Positions 20,820 through 32,516 of a stretch of 64,000 nt of DNA are shown here, one piece after another. A program made the position numbers and the translations under genes. Below the pieces are notes generated by a model. The model was given only the letters and a program-made list of their open reading frames with translations, was not told the origin of the DNA and did no database searches. The first letter of the stretch is position 1, and each line of letters begins with the position of its first letter. Origin of the DNA: Ligustrum vulgare (taxonomy: Eukaryota; Streptophyta; Magnoliopsida; Lamiales; Oleaceae); contig OY743174.1 in NCBI GenBank assembly GCA_963555705.1, positions 26,229,608 to 26,293,607 of the forward strand, written 5' to 3'.

Positions 20820-21310
20820 TTTTACCAACCGAAAAATCCGTCACTCAAGGCCATTATTCAGTAGATGATAGTATTTTCCGACAGATTCTTTTGGTCGGAA
20901 AAACCGTGGTAGAAAGTCGAGTCGGTAAAAATTTCCGACAAAAATAGATTCCGTAGCAATATACCAACAGAATTTTCCATAAGTATTTACCAACAGAATT
21001 TACCGACGGACTATAACAATGCAATTTACAGACGGAATGTTCCGTAGGAATTTACCAATGGATTTCCAAACAAAAGTTCCTTTGAAAATTAGCAATGAAT
21101 TGTCCAACAAAATATTCCTTTGAAAATTTGCAACGAATTACCCAAGGAATGTTCCGTTGAAAATTAGCAACTAAGTATGTCGTTGGAAATTACCGACGAA
21201 CTACAATTTTGTTGGAGATTACCAGTGAATTCCAATTATGTTGAAAATTAACAACCAATTCCGTTTCTATTGGTAATTACCAACGAATTCCAATTCCATT
21301 GGAAAATCCC
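20820..21310. repeat. CACTA 3 subterminal repeats
   Basis: Many degenerate units of the form TTACCGACGGAATTTTCCGT, in both orientations, occur about every 30-50 bases. Spacing and composition resemble the subterminal arrays bound by TNPA-type proteins. Confidence 0.7.
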
Positions 21311-21911
21311 ATTTTTGATTTCTTTGTATAATTAAATAAAATTGTTGCATTACATAAATTACAATTTTAAATTTTGATTTTGGTATTTCACAAAAATGTC
21401 CAAGTCTTTGTGTAATTACATAAAATTTAAACAATGCTAAACAATATACGCCAACGTAACTAAATTGAAATCAAACGATGTTAAATACACAGAAGTAATG
21501 AAATATGTCGAAAGTCATCGATAGAGATCATAATTATATTAATTACAAGCCGTCTTTCTCAAAAATATATAATTACCACCAACGTTGAGTGTAAAAGTTG
21601 ATGTGAAAACCATCTACAAAAACTTTATTTCTTTGACCTTGTTCCAAATCCTTTGCATCACAATTGCAGTGATCATTCGTCTGCACCATTAAAATTTGTC
21701 AACAGATTGAAACAAAAAAGAACCATAATAAATTTATGATCAAAGAGAACCACAAAACAAATTAACAAATTTAGCTCCATATTACTACTAATTAACCTAA
21801 ACAAGTGAATAACAAAAATGAATATAGTTAGTAAATCGATATGGTAACAGAACCCTTTTTAATATACAATCTCACAAACACTTAATAATGTTCCAAATTG
21901 GAAGGCATACC

Positions 21912-23395
21912 TTTAGTTCCAGATGATGATTCAAAGATTGAATTGGGCAGATTTAGATCTCGAAGCAACGATCTTATTCTATCTTCCAAGGAGGCATTCA
22001 TTCGTTATTCTAACTCCTGTATAGTATGGCGATATTTTTTTCCTTCCAACTCCTCAATCACGCTCTTTCTCACTTCTCGCTCTTCTTCTAGTTCCTTTCA
22101 CAGTGAATCCAACTCCTTTCCATTTGAGTTCATGAACGATCTAGAAGGCCAAGAAGAGTGTAGTATTTCTTCGGCAACCTGTGAACTCCCTAGACCATAT
22201 ACTCGGTACTTGCATGTGTCATCTATGGCTTGAGTCCACAACTCTATATCAAATGGAGGAGCTGAATCCTCCTAATCGAGACCACTATACTTTTCTTCAA
22301 AAGCTTCGACATACTTGTCCTTTTTTCAAAAGAAAATAGGAAGTGTCTTATTACATGATTCAAGCTAGATACTGCAAAAACTAATAGAAATGATTTAATT
22401 AGAAATAATAAATAAGAGTATATATGACTTACGTGTACTTCTTTTGACATATTATCTATAAATTCCCCATTCGGCTTGATTTGTGTTTATTGAAAAGGAT
22501 CGAATGGGGTTGGTCTTCTTCCCTCAGACTCATCTCTCTATGAAGAAAATTGAATAGAATGAATTGCAATTAAAGAATATTAATTTAGAAAACTTGAAAA
22601 CGATTTTTAGGATTATTACCATACGCTTCTCATGAATGGAAAATGGAATTGAACCACCTATATGTTTCGGTGGGGGACCATTCACTGTTGATTTGCGATT
22701 AGCCGAGTTAATTTTCAAGTTACACTGCCATCTATCCCCACTCCAAATCCTCAAGCACTCTGCCCACTCAAGCACACCTATCCAGTATGGCTTGAGATGC
22801 TTCCAATCTGCAGGATTAGATGAACCAGTCTTTTCTTTTACTAATTTGCGAACTTCCTAAAGTATACCTCTTAGTCGTTTGCTTGCTAATTTTTTCCATA
22901 CATCCTATACTGGTTCGTCCATGTGCTCAGGCCATTAGAAACAAGACTGGTCTAAGTAAAAGAAATTTAATAACAAAAATTAATATAATATTAATTAGTG
23001 TAAATAATAGACAAATATTAAAGGTGGAAATAAAGATTTTGATGACATTACCTTAAAAGTATCAAACATATTCCTTCTTAAATCCTCAGGCACATCACCC
23101 CACTTGTGGTACTCTCCGTGCAAATATCCTTTCAAGGTTGCGATTATATCTCTAGTAGAAGAAGGGACATCAAAGCTAAGAGCAAAAGTTGAGGAGTACC
23201 GTGATTAGGGCCTCGCCTATTAGTGGATATCCGCATTGTCCAAAAACTCATCATTATCATTTATTTGACCAATTGCATCATCACAAACACCCTCTTCAGA
23301 GTGAGTTGTACTACTGGTTTGACCTTGATTGCCGCATGAAGATCTTCCTTTTGACCCCAATCCACTTCCATGGGTAGGTCGGTGACCACTCATCT
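21912..23395 (-). pseudogene. TNPA-like (Transposase_24-type) gene of CACTA 3
   Basis: Minus-strand exon-like blocks are visible. 23395-23051 starts MSGHRPTHGSGLGSKGRSS and ends HKWGDVPEDLRRNMFDTFK. 22950-22620 contains NPADWKHLKPYWIG, INSANRKSTVNGPPPKHIGG and SIPFSIHEKRM. 22545-22440 contains NKHKSSRMGN. 22335-21912 contains FDIELWTQAIDDTCKYRVYGLG, then a coiled-coil segment (KELEEEREVRKSVIEELEGK). The order and the N-x-x-NR...HIGGS signature are those of the plant Ptta/En-Spm accessory transposase family. Several in-frame stops (for example before EVRKLV and after YSGLD) make it a pseudogene. Splice sites are approximate. Confidence 0.75.
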
Positions 23396-23838
23396 TCTAT
23401 CACAATAATATGGTAATATATGTAACATTTACAAATTTAAGTTACAAAATTCGATGGCATCACGGAACAAATATCCCAAATTCTGAGTAACAGCAAACTA
23501 CATCAATTTATCAAATATCAAAATAGATCAAAAGGATCACAATAATAGGCTTGTGGCTGAATAAAATTTACCATTATTGAGTTTTAAACAACAATAAATA
23601 ACAATATGAAAAAAGAAAAACAAGATTTGTATAAAAATCAGAGCTGTTTGTAATTTAGAGTTGTAGATACCTAGGTTCCTAACCTATAAATTAAACATGA
23701 GAGCTATTTGTCATTTAGAGTTTTAGACACTTTGACTTCCTCAAATAAGCCATATAAACAACTTGCTTAATCATGCTATGAGAAAGGACTTGAATTTTAA
23801 TATGTAAGTAAATTGTCAAATGGCAGTATCGTAGTTAC
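23396..23838. other. Non-coding spacer with a short duplication
   Basis: AT-rich. A segment of about 60 bp is present twice in similar form (GAGCTGTTTGTAATTTAGAG near 23641 and GAGCTATTTGTCATTTAGAG near 23701). No gene was seen. It ends with GTTAC, the left target duplication of the copia element. Confidence 0.55.
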
Positions 23839-24319
23839 TGTTAGAATTAATGTACAAGCCCAATTGTTAGGCCGGACTTTACAATTAGATTAATTAATAT
23901 GATTAATTAATCAAGGACCATTAAAAGCCCTATTGTAACTAGGGTTAGGGTTTTGAGGTGCACATATTAATATGTGCACTATTGTAGAGAAATTATCCAA
24001 GTCGCTTTTCTGTAATATTCGAGCACAGTATTTTTCTCTTGCTAGCACAAAGAGAAAAATTAAATCTCTCAAATCCATTCCAACAGTTGGAGATTGATGG
24101 AGTTCCAGAATCAACTCGCTGTGTGGATTTCTGTTAGAGGCTGGACAATTGGACAGCTGGTGGTGACAAGTTTGTACCTCCTGTTTCAGATTTCAGATTC
24201 ACGGCGTTCATCAAATGTATCATCTTTATCATAAATTCTATCTAAGCGCAAAGTTGATCCAGGCTATGGTTTCGTATTTGTTTAATTTCCGCTGTGCATA
24301 TATGTATAGAAACCTTACA
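23839..24319 (+). repeat. 5' LTR of copia element A
   Basis: 481 bp, TG...CA ends, followed one base later by the initiator-Met tRNA primer-binding site. It differs from the 3' LTR by roughly 5% by eye, so the insertion is older than the copia at 14401. Confidence 0.9.
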
Positions 24320-24320
24320 G

Positions 24321-24331
24321 TGGTATCAGAG
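24321..24331 (+). other. Primer-binding site of copia element A
   Basis: TGGTATCAGAG matches the complement of the 3' end of plant initiator methionine tRNA, the usual primer for copia reverse transcription. Confidence 0.85.
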
Positions 24332-24489
24332 TCTGTCTTGTTACTTGTTAGAATTTGTTTAATTCTTTGATGATTCAATATGATTGAAAAAATATTTTTT
24401 ACTTTTCTAGCTTTTAAGAAATTTTTTTTTCTTGTTTAAATATGATTTGGAGAAGAAAATTAATTTTGGGTCAAAATTGGATTGAGAAA

Positions 24490-24890
24490 CGAGTTGGAAA
24501 ACCAGGCGGCAAAGGTCGCCGGAGTGCGGCGGCGCGACAACTTGGCATCGAAGCCGCTGCCGCTGCGCGGTTTCGAAGCGGCTGCAGGTGCCGCTGCTTA
24601 ACTGCAACGCGAAGCAGCTTCTTCGCACTGCTACAAGCAGCGTGTCCTTGTGTGAGTGTCAGCAGCGGAACAGAGTGGCGATGGTCGCCACAGCACCAGC
24701 TACAAAGCGCAGCATCGTGCGCGACGCTGCCAGTAAAGTTGCGCGACCCTGCAAGCGGCAGGAGCAAGCTGCTGTCCAGATAATGCAGCGACGCTGCGAT
24801 CAGTGTTGCACAGTGCCGCTACTATGGTAGTAGCTGCTCGTGGTGGCTATCCTCTTGGATGTCTGAACGGGCGTTGCGCCGTACCGGAAG
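24490..24890 (+). other. GC-rich block in the leader of element A
   Basis: A sharply bounded GC-rich segment rich in GCAGC, GCTGC and GCGGC words inside an AT-rich leader. Element B has a matching but much diverged block (about 38690-39020, inverted). Open frames on both strands here (for example 24442-24783) reflect composition. No gene is recognised. Confidence 0.65.
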
Positions 24891-25139
24891 GGAGGCTTTA
24901 GGGTTTTCAAATTTTTGGGGGCGGGGGTCCATTCTGAAATTTACGAAATTGAAGGGGACCATTTGCAATTTTGAATTAGGGTTTGGCTGACTTGAGGCTA
25001 GGGCTCATTTGCAATTTGTGAAATTGCGAGCCCCTGTCTGCAATTATGAAATTGGGGTCAAAATACAATTTTAAAATGAATGGCCTATCGTGCAATTTAT
25101 GAAATTGGAGGGCCTGTTGATAATTTTAAAATAAGAGTT

Positions 25140-25880
25140 AGGTTGTAAATTCTCCAATGGATTTCAAACGTAATTTTAAAATTTGTTTTAAATTAGATTT
25201 TTAAATTGGTTTGACCCAATTTAAAATTTTGACCAGATTATTAATTTTGACCCAATTCAAAATTTTATTTTAAAATTCACGACTTTTAAATTATTGTTAA
25301 AATTGAATTTTAACAAAATATATAATTTTGACCTCAAATTGAATTTTATTTTATTTAGGAGTTTTATCCTAAATTAAAATATTAATTCAATTTGCCCTAA
25401 TTTTAGAATTAGGGTTTGGACTCTAATTTGGTGTTTAATTAAAATTCGATTTTAATTAAATTTGATTTAATAACTAGTTAATTCGATTAATTGATTATTA
25501 ATTTAATTTTATCTAGGATTTGATCCTAAATTCAATTAGCCCTAAAATCTTGAAATTGGAGTTGGACTCTAATTTATTATTTAATTAAAATTTGATTTTA
25601 ATTAAATAAACTCGTCAATTAAAGTAATTGATTAATTTGATTAGTTAATTACTAAATTGAATTTTATTTTATTTTAGGAGTTTTATCCTAAATTAAGATT
25701 TTAATTTAATTTGCCTCTTTTGGAATTAGAGTTTGACTCTAAATTGGTATTTGATTAAATTATGATTTTAATTAAATAAGACCCGCTAACTAAAGTCAAT
25801 TAATTAATTTGATTAATTAATTATTGTTCCGATCAATTTTATCTAAATTAGTTTAGACGACCTAAATTGCTAGAAACTTA
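25140..25880 (+). repeat. AT-rich ~170-bp tandem repeats in the leader of element A
   Basis: Three imperfect units contain TTTAGGAGTTTTATCCTAAATT (or GGATTTGATCCTAAATT), then GACTCTAATTT, then TTAATTAAA runs, starting near 25355, 25530 and 25675. The same series, inverted, is in element B (37800-38420), and a detached copy is at 1381-1915. Confidence 0.75.
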
Positions 25881-26427
25881 AAATTTGTTTATATAATATT
25901 AGATATTATATTATAATACATTTATATGATGAATGTGTATTTAGTGGATGATTATGGACTCGACCCGTGTGATTGGTTGAAGTATGGTTAATTTATTCTA
26001 TTTTTATTGGTTGAGCATGCGAGCCTATTATTATTTAATTGGGTTTGCGTCCCTATTATTTAATTTATTTGGGCCTGCGAGCTCTAGTTTGTATATACGG
26101 GCCTGCGCGTCCTTTGATATAGGCCTGCGTGCCAACTAGTATAGGATACAGGTTGGAGCTGGCCACAAGAAGACAACTAGTATATGATACAGGTTGCAGT
26201 AGTAGATGGAGATTATTGCATTTAGTATTCGATGATCGAATGCAGTGTCCCCTAGGAATTGACCAACTAGTCTTCTTCATGGCTCGAGAAGACTAGATAG
26301 ATATCGTCCATAATCATCCTTGATATTATTATATGTATGATTAATTGCATGGTGAATGTTAGTTAATATACATTGGAATGATGAGACCAAACCCCTCACT
26401 TAAAATTATATTAAGGCATATGCTTTT

Positions 26428-26968
26428 CATTGTTATAATGAAAAATCAGAGTCTACTATCGATGTCGCTTGTTGAGTCACTCAAGGCTACTCACTGGTAG
26501 ATATTTTTCTCATTATGAAGTATCAGATACTTCTGAACAATGGGTCAGACTTAACCAAAACAACATCCTTTTTGACTCAATCAAAAGTGATATAATTTTG
26601 GAAGCAATTTATTAAATTCGTATTAATTGGTTAATACAAAGTACCTTCCATTGTTATAGTGAAAAAACAGAATCCGCCCTCGATGCGGTTTGTTGAGTCA
26701 CTCAAGACTGCAAGTGAGAAGGTGTGTTTATCACTATGAAACATAAGATGTTTCTGAACAATGGGTAGAATTTAACCGAATCTATCTTTTGTTGAGTCAC
26801 TCAAGGAGATGAGATTTTGGAGGCACAATCAAGTAAATACATAAGATGTGTGCGACAAAGAGTTGTCTACTTGATGATCTAGGAGTCACATGGAGATATG
26901 ATTGATAGGAGTATCTACCTGGATATTTCATTAGAGCTTGTTGAGTCACTTAAGGTTCTAATGAAATA
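26428..26968 (+). other. Structured repeat region, element A leader
   Basis: Two similar units (26428-26543 and 26648-26764) each have an outer stem CATTGTT / AACAATG, a second stem ATAATGA / TCATTAT (ATAGTGA / TCACTAT in unit 2), and a third hairpin GAAGTATCAGATACTTC (GAAACATAAGATGTTTC in unit 2). The stems abut each other as in a three-way junction, and three base pairs change on both sides between units. Four copies of the palindrome TTGAGTCACTCAA (26472, 26693, 26792, and 26941 with one change) sit at or near hairpin tips. Element B keeps all of this at 36680-37228. The function is unknown; RNA packaging or dimerisation is one possibility. Confidence 0.7.
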
Positions 26969-27279
26969 AACGGGATCCTAGCCTATTGTGAATCTAATAG
27001 GATTCTACGAGATTAATGTTGAGGGTCATTAATTCAAGTAAAACAGTGGGAGCAATCGATTTAATAAAGACCTTATTAAATTGATTAATACATGATAATA
27101 CGTGATTCTATTTTTGATTTTTTATTATTGTTGTATGAAATTGAAAATTTGAGTTGTTACTTGAACTTATGGAGTATAATTGACACTCTGTAAGTTCATT
27201 AGACTGAAATCCTTGAATTGACATCGTCCTTTGAGAAATGATCTCAAAACACGATATGATCGAGAATACTCTTCTCTAA

Positions 27280-29880
27280 CATTCCAATAATAGGACACTA
27301 CATTTATAATTGCGAGGCTTCCTTAATCGAATTGAAGAAGTGAGAAGTTTGGTGAATCTTCTACTTCAGTTTTCTATTCGATAGAGGTTAAATAATCTAC
27401 TTAGCCAATCAAGTATTAGATACTGATTATATACAATGGCTAAAAGTAGAATAATTGCGAAAAATGGTGATATACCTATTTGTAGGTAATAAAGAAAATG
27501 TTTCTTGAACAGCTTAAGAAGCTATCTCCTTTCTTTGCCTTCTGATTCGGTTTATAATTAGACAATTGTTAATTACAGATCTTATGAAGAACGACATTTC
27601 CACTTCATGTTTGGACATGAAGCGATTATCCTCTTTAATTAAGAATAATAGTTATTCGTTAACTTAGATGGGATACTATGTAAGTGTTGTAAGTAACAAA
27701 TAGTCTACATTCTGAATATTAATATGGCAGGGAAGAAGTCACACTTAAATCTGACATTTGACTGATTCAATTAATAGAGATATATGTATATCTCACCTTG
27801 GAGGTAAATTGACAAGTCAGATTTTCTTTGAAAAAAAAAAAGGAAAAGTGGAATGGTTGATCCACAGAGCCTGTTGCATTTGGATGTAAGCAGGCATATG
27901 TCAGAGTGGTCTTTAATCATTAGATAACCATGATTGTCATTGTTATCTATAATAAAGTTTAAATCTGTAAGTTTGAAAAGTTCAAATAATACAGATATAA
28001 ATTAGAATACCAAAATGAGTAAAATATTCTAAGCACATAGATTTGATCAAAGTGAAGAATATTTCAAAGTGATTGACTTAAAGGTTATGTTATGAGAACA
28101 TAATTTTCGCATAAATAACCCTTTCGTATACACTTTGACACAATGGCGTATCTTAAAGGAGAATGATTACAATTTATGCAATCATCGATGAAGCCACACA
28201 AAATCTCCAAAAACAGTTTTTGGAGCTTTGCACTAATAACTTTATATTACACACTTAGTCGTGTTCCATGATAATTGGTTGATGAAAGTACATATAAGAT
28301 ATGGATTTCAAAGGTCTAATCTTCCTTGCGTTAAGATTTAAGACCTCAATACTTATTAGAAGTATACCAAATTTGGATAAGCAATAGCCTTAGTCAAATA
28401 TGTATATTGTGGGATATCCAAAAGATGGTTGGATATTACTTCTACATTCCTATCTAGAAAGAAAGTCTATCTCAAATTTTGTCAATATCTTAGAGAAAAT
28501 AGTTCATCTAAGAGAGTACAGTGGGAATAAAAGTACAGCGTGAAATAGTTCATGATTATACATATACTTAACCGATTAAATAAGCTAGAATATGTGTTTG
28601 CATTGGATGAGGCACGAATCGATGCTTGGGATGTGATCATTACTTAGGACGTAGTGACGACTGATAACGCACTAGCTCCATGTAAAATATTAGGCTCATG
28701 TACACTCCCTTGAGTTACACATCCCTGATTGCTGATATTGTATTAGTCATCAATGATGATGAGCCTATATTTACATAGAAGCTAAGTCAAGTATTGACTA
28801 AATGAGATGGCATGAAGCCATAGAATTTGAGATAAAAACAAGTTTTGGAACTTGTTTGATTCACCTGAAATGGGTAAGACCCATACGTTGTAAATGCGTT
28901 TACTCTGAATCAACTCGAATTCTGCTTGCAGTAGCAACATGACGTAACTATGGGATTTTTGAATACTTAAACATAGTATACTAGCTACAGATATCTATTA
29001 TAGATTAAAACAAGTCTCACGGAGCTAGAATCTTAATTTTGATGAGATAATCAAAATGTTTGATTTTATCAAAAGTTGAAGATAAAGAATGTGTGTATAT
29101 AAAAGGTTAGTGGGAGTGTTCAATATTTCTGATACTATATGTAGATGACATATTATTGATCAGAAGTTGAGTCTCTAGCCTTTAAAATGAAAGTGCAATT
29201 ATTTTGAATTTCTCCATGATGGATTTGAGAAATAAAACTTTTACTTTGGGAACCAAAATCTATAGAGATAGATTCGGAAGGTTGTTTTGATTTCTCAATC
29301 CACGTACATAGATGTAATGCTAATGGGGTTAGCATGAGTGAATCCAATATAGGATTCTATCCCAAAAATTTTGGGGTTAATCTTTTCAAAAATGGGGTTA
29401 AGAACACATATTGAGAAAGAATGACGTGGAAGAAATACTTGATTGTTTGACAATAAGATCTTCTTGAAACGTGACACTATGTACAATGCCTTTTGTATTA
29501 TTGAGTACTTGAGAAATACTAAGAATACAATAGACATGAGGAGAAATGTAGACTTACAGTCTTTAGGTATAGAGATACCATCCTTCAGTCAAGAAAAAGA
29601 TTAAGAAAATATTCAGTCTAATTGTTAATTAACTCATAGTAGTGGTGTGGTCAGTTTGAAATGGTTCAAACAAGAGAGACTGCTAACTATACAACCGAGA
29701 CCAAATACATAAGTGCTTGGAAAGCAATCTCGATCATTAAAGGTTGAATATGTGAAGAGTCACATGTCTAAGATCCACCTGTAAACCCACTGTCCCAACA
29801 GGAATGTGATTGTCACATAAACTCATTATGTATAAGATACATGAGTTGTTGGATCGAGTGGGAGTATGTCAGTGTTATGC
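27280..29880 (+). pseudogene. Degenerate copia pol of element A
   Basis: Recognisable pieces are a gag zinc-knuckle tail (GHYIYNC, near 27292), an RT start (MRWHEAIEFEIKTSFG near 28805, then WVRPIRCKCVYSES), [12 protein letters not shown] (29126-29163), TKIYRDRFGRL (29250-29290), and an RNase H segment TANYTTETKYISAWKAIS (about 29685-29740). Between and within them are frameshifts and stops: the KVSGSV block and YVDD are in different frames. The C-terminal PLTKPL-type segment is too damaged to place. No protein of useful length can be made. Confidence 0.8.
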
Positions 29881-30951
29881 TCTAAATCCAATAGTTAAGA
29901 TAGCATAACACATATTATCATTAGTTCAATAAAGGAAGATCTATTATTATATTGAGTTTAACTCATTATTTAAATAATAGAGTCCGTAGAGTAAGTTTAA
30001 TTAACTTGTAAGTCACAAGGTGTTGTGACTGTGAGATACAAGTCATTAATATCTTATTCTAAAATTGTCCCTAGTCAAAGTAACAGCAAGATAAGAATAT
30101 TGTTGTTGCAGTTAGACTAGCATGTGTTGTATTTCTTTCTTATGAAGAAAGTAGCTTATCTCACAAGCTAGAATGTAGAGGGGCATTCGAATGAACACGT
30201 GGATGCATTGTTAGATGAACAAAGCATTGGATGACCTGCCTAGAGATTCCACATGGATAACTATCCAAGCGTCAGTGGTGAATCTCTAATGCGCGGTTGT
30301 GGATTTGGTCCTTTGACTTGAGGACTTCATAGAATCTTATATGAGGATTACTATGCTTTGGCGAGCGTTGATGTTGGCTCTTGAGAGGGAGTCATCAGGT
30401 TGATGTCATTCGGGTATAGTGAGAGTCATATGAAGGTTGTGTATGTCCAATATGAGGATACGTCACTCCTGGGTAGTAGGAGATTATAACCTGTATTTCA
30501 CTCACTTAAGTTGATGTAAATTCCTCGGCGGGGGTGAAGTTATGAGTTGAAAAAGGTGTTTTCAGTCATAACAAGAATAACTAAGATAAGAAGTAAATAA
30601 CATAATTGGTTGAAACGAGATTGACGCTATCCATATCTCTTAACCAATTGAGTTATATTGATGAAGGAATTGTATTTCCACAGTAACCGCACATGAACTA
30701 GTCTTGTCATGCCACATGACTTTTCCTTTCATATAGATTTCCTTGACACATTGCTAGATGTCAATCTAGGACGGCGGCGTGAATTAATCGATCTTGGTGA
30801 GTCAAGGATGAATTAGAAATAGAGATTTAAATTCATCTTATTCCAATCAGATTGGAATAATAATAATATCACGACGTTTTCCATCGTGAATGTAACCTAA
30901 TGGGTCACACACAAAAGGCGAGAATTGAATATCTGGAATTGGATCTTGTCC

Positions 30952-30962
30952 AAGTGGGAGAT
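30952..30962 (+). other. Polypurine tract of element A
   Basis: AAGTGGGAGAT immediately before the 3' LTR. It is the usual priming site for plus-strand synthesis, and it is matched in inverse form at 32517-32528 in element B. Confidence 0.8.
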
Positions 30963-31447
30963 TGTTAGAATTAATGTACAAGCCCAATTGTTTGGCCGGA
31001 CTTTACAATTAGATTAATTAATATGATTAATTAATTAATCAAGGCCCATTAAAAGCCCTATTTTAACTAGGGTTAGGGTTTTGAGGTGCACATATTAATA
31101 TGTGCATTATTGTAGAAATATTATGCAAGTCGTTTTTCTGTAATATTCGAGCGCAGGATTTTTCTCTTGCTAGCACAAAGAGAAAAATCAAATCTCTCAA
31201 ATCCATTCCAATAGTTGGAGATTGATGGAGTTCCAGAATAAACTCGCTGTGTGAATTTCTGTTAGAGGCTGGACAATTGGACAGCTGGTGGTGACAAGTT
31301 TGTACCTCTTGTTTCAGAATTCAGATTCACGGCGTTCATCAAAGGTATCATCTTTATCACAAATTCTATCTAAGTGCAAGGTTGATCCGAGCTATGGTTT
31401 CGTGTTTGTTTAATTTTCGCTGTGCATATATGTATCGAAACCTTACA
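30963..31447 (+). repeat. 3' LTR of copia element A
   Basis: 485 bp, same ends as the 5' LTR. Followed by GTCAC (31448-31452), which pairs with GTTAC before the 5' LTR as the target duplication. Confidence 0.9.
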
Positions 31448-31452
31448 GTCAC

Positions 31453-32032
31453 ATGGTCATGTAGACTAAATACAATTTGTGCACATTTTTCTTCTTCGTT
31501 AACTATCATTCACTGTTAACCATTATTTTAAATTTATTAATTACTACTAGTAAAAAGTTAATATCAGCAACACAAACTAAAGAGTTCATTGGTAGTTACA
31601 AAAGAAAATGAAAAGGGACATTTTGACTCTAATCCCATTTAAAAAATCTACCATCAATTTTTTTGTCGATCTCATTGCCTGCATAACAATTATAGACTTT
31701 GGTACTTATTTTCATTTGTAAAAATTCAATAAATAAGGTTAAACAAACTTCAGGTGTATTAATGCAAACTTAGCTTAAAGCAACAACTTTTATAGTAGAA
31801 TAAAGGAAACAAATCTTATAATAAATAGCAACATAAGTACATACATATAACAAGAATCTTTATATTGTAAAATAATGATTGACTTAAAATGTAAACCAAA
31901 TACTTATGAGACGAATGGAAAAGACTTTCTAATAAAATGTTTGTCTCTGTTTTCAACTTCTCCATTATCCCAATCTTAAATTTTATGATTGCTAGAACTA
32001 GGTGCTTGTAAATTTCATTAATTTTAGCCCTG
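31453..32032. other. Spacer between the two opposed copia elements
   Basis: 580 bp of AT-rich sequence with no recognised gene. On the minus strand, removing element B would join DNA from 39722 to 32037 and give KKFDDRAKINEIYKHLVLAI. That may be a stretch of broken coding sequence, but an upstream stop and the lack of a recognisable family leave it unassigned. Confidence 0.4.
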
Positions 32033-32037
32033 TCATC

Positions 32038-32516
32038 TGTAAGGTTTCGATACATACATGCATAGCAGAAATTAAACAGACTCGAAACCATAGCCCGGAT
32101 CAACCTTGCACTTAGATAGAATTTGTGATTAAGATGATACCTTTGATGAATGTCGTGAATTTTAGATCTGAAACAGGAGGTACAGTCTTGTTACCACCAG
32201 CTGTCCAATTGTCCAGCCTCTAATAGAAATCCACACAGCGAGTTGAATCTGGAACTCCATCACTCTCCAACTATTGGAATGAATTTGAGAGAATTGATTT
32301 TTCTCTTTGTGCTAACAAGAGAAAAACCTAGTGCTAGAAAAATGACTTTATTGATTCTCTTACAATTCTCATGCATTCTTTACAATGGTGCACTTATTAA
32401 TATGTGCACCTCAAAACCCTAACCCTATTCACAATAGGGCCATCAATGGGCCTAGATTAATTAATCTAATTGTAAAGTCCGGCCCAACTATTTGGGCTTG
32501 TACATTGATTCTAACA
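32038..32516 (-). repeat. 3' LTR of copia element B
   Basis: 479 bp. It is the 3' LTR because the inverse polypurine tract ATCTCCCACTT (from 32517) abuts its right edge. Confidence 0.9.

Larger units (their letters stand above)
20803..23395 (-). mobile_element. Degenerate CACTA element 3, left end and TNPA-like part
   Basis: The left edge reads CATACAAAAAATGCGAC, a decayed form of a CACTACAA-type terminus. It is followed by subterminal repeats of ACCGACGGA type (20820-21310) and a minus-strand TNPA-like gene. No TNP2 portion or right-hand terminus is seen; the copia element at 23839 begins 440 bp further on. Its motifs differ from CACTA 1 and 2, so it is another family. Confidence 0.65.
23839..31447 (+). 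mobile_element. Non-autonomous copia-type LTR element A
   Basis: The LTRs (23839-24319 and 30963-31447) begin TGTTAGAATTAATG and end AAACCTTACA. A primer-binding site TGGTATCAGAG (24321) follows the first, and a polypurine tract AAGTGGGAGA precedes the second. The flanks GTTAC and GTCAC form a 5-bp duplication with one change. The leader is unusually long: a GC-rich block, AT-rich tandem repeats and a structured repeat region (26428-26968). Degenerate copia pol follows (YVDD at 29138-29149). The same frameshifts and stops recur in element B (32038-39716), so the family probably moved with proteins supplied in trans. Confidence 0.9.

Noticed and set aside
31816..32103. Minus-strand frame spanning the copia element B edge (possible exon KKFDDRAKINEIYKH)
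   Set aside because: Part of the frame is LTR; removing the insertion leaves a stop just upstream and no recognised family, so no gene call is justified.
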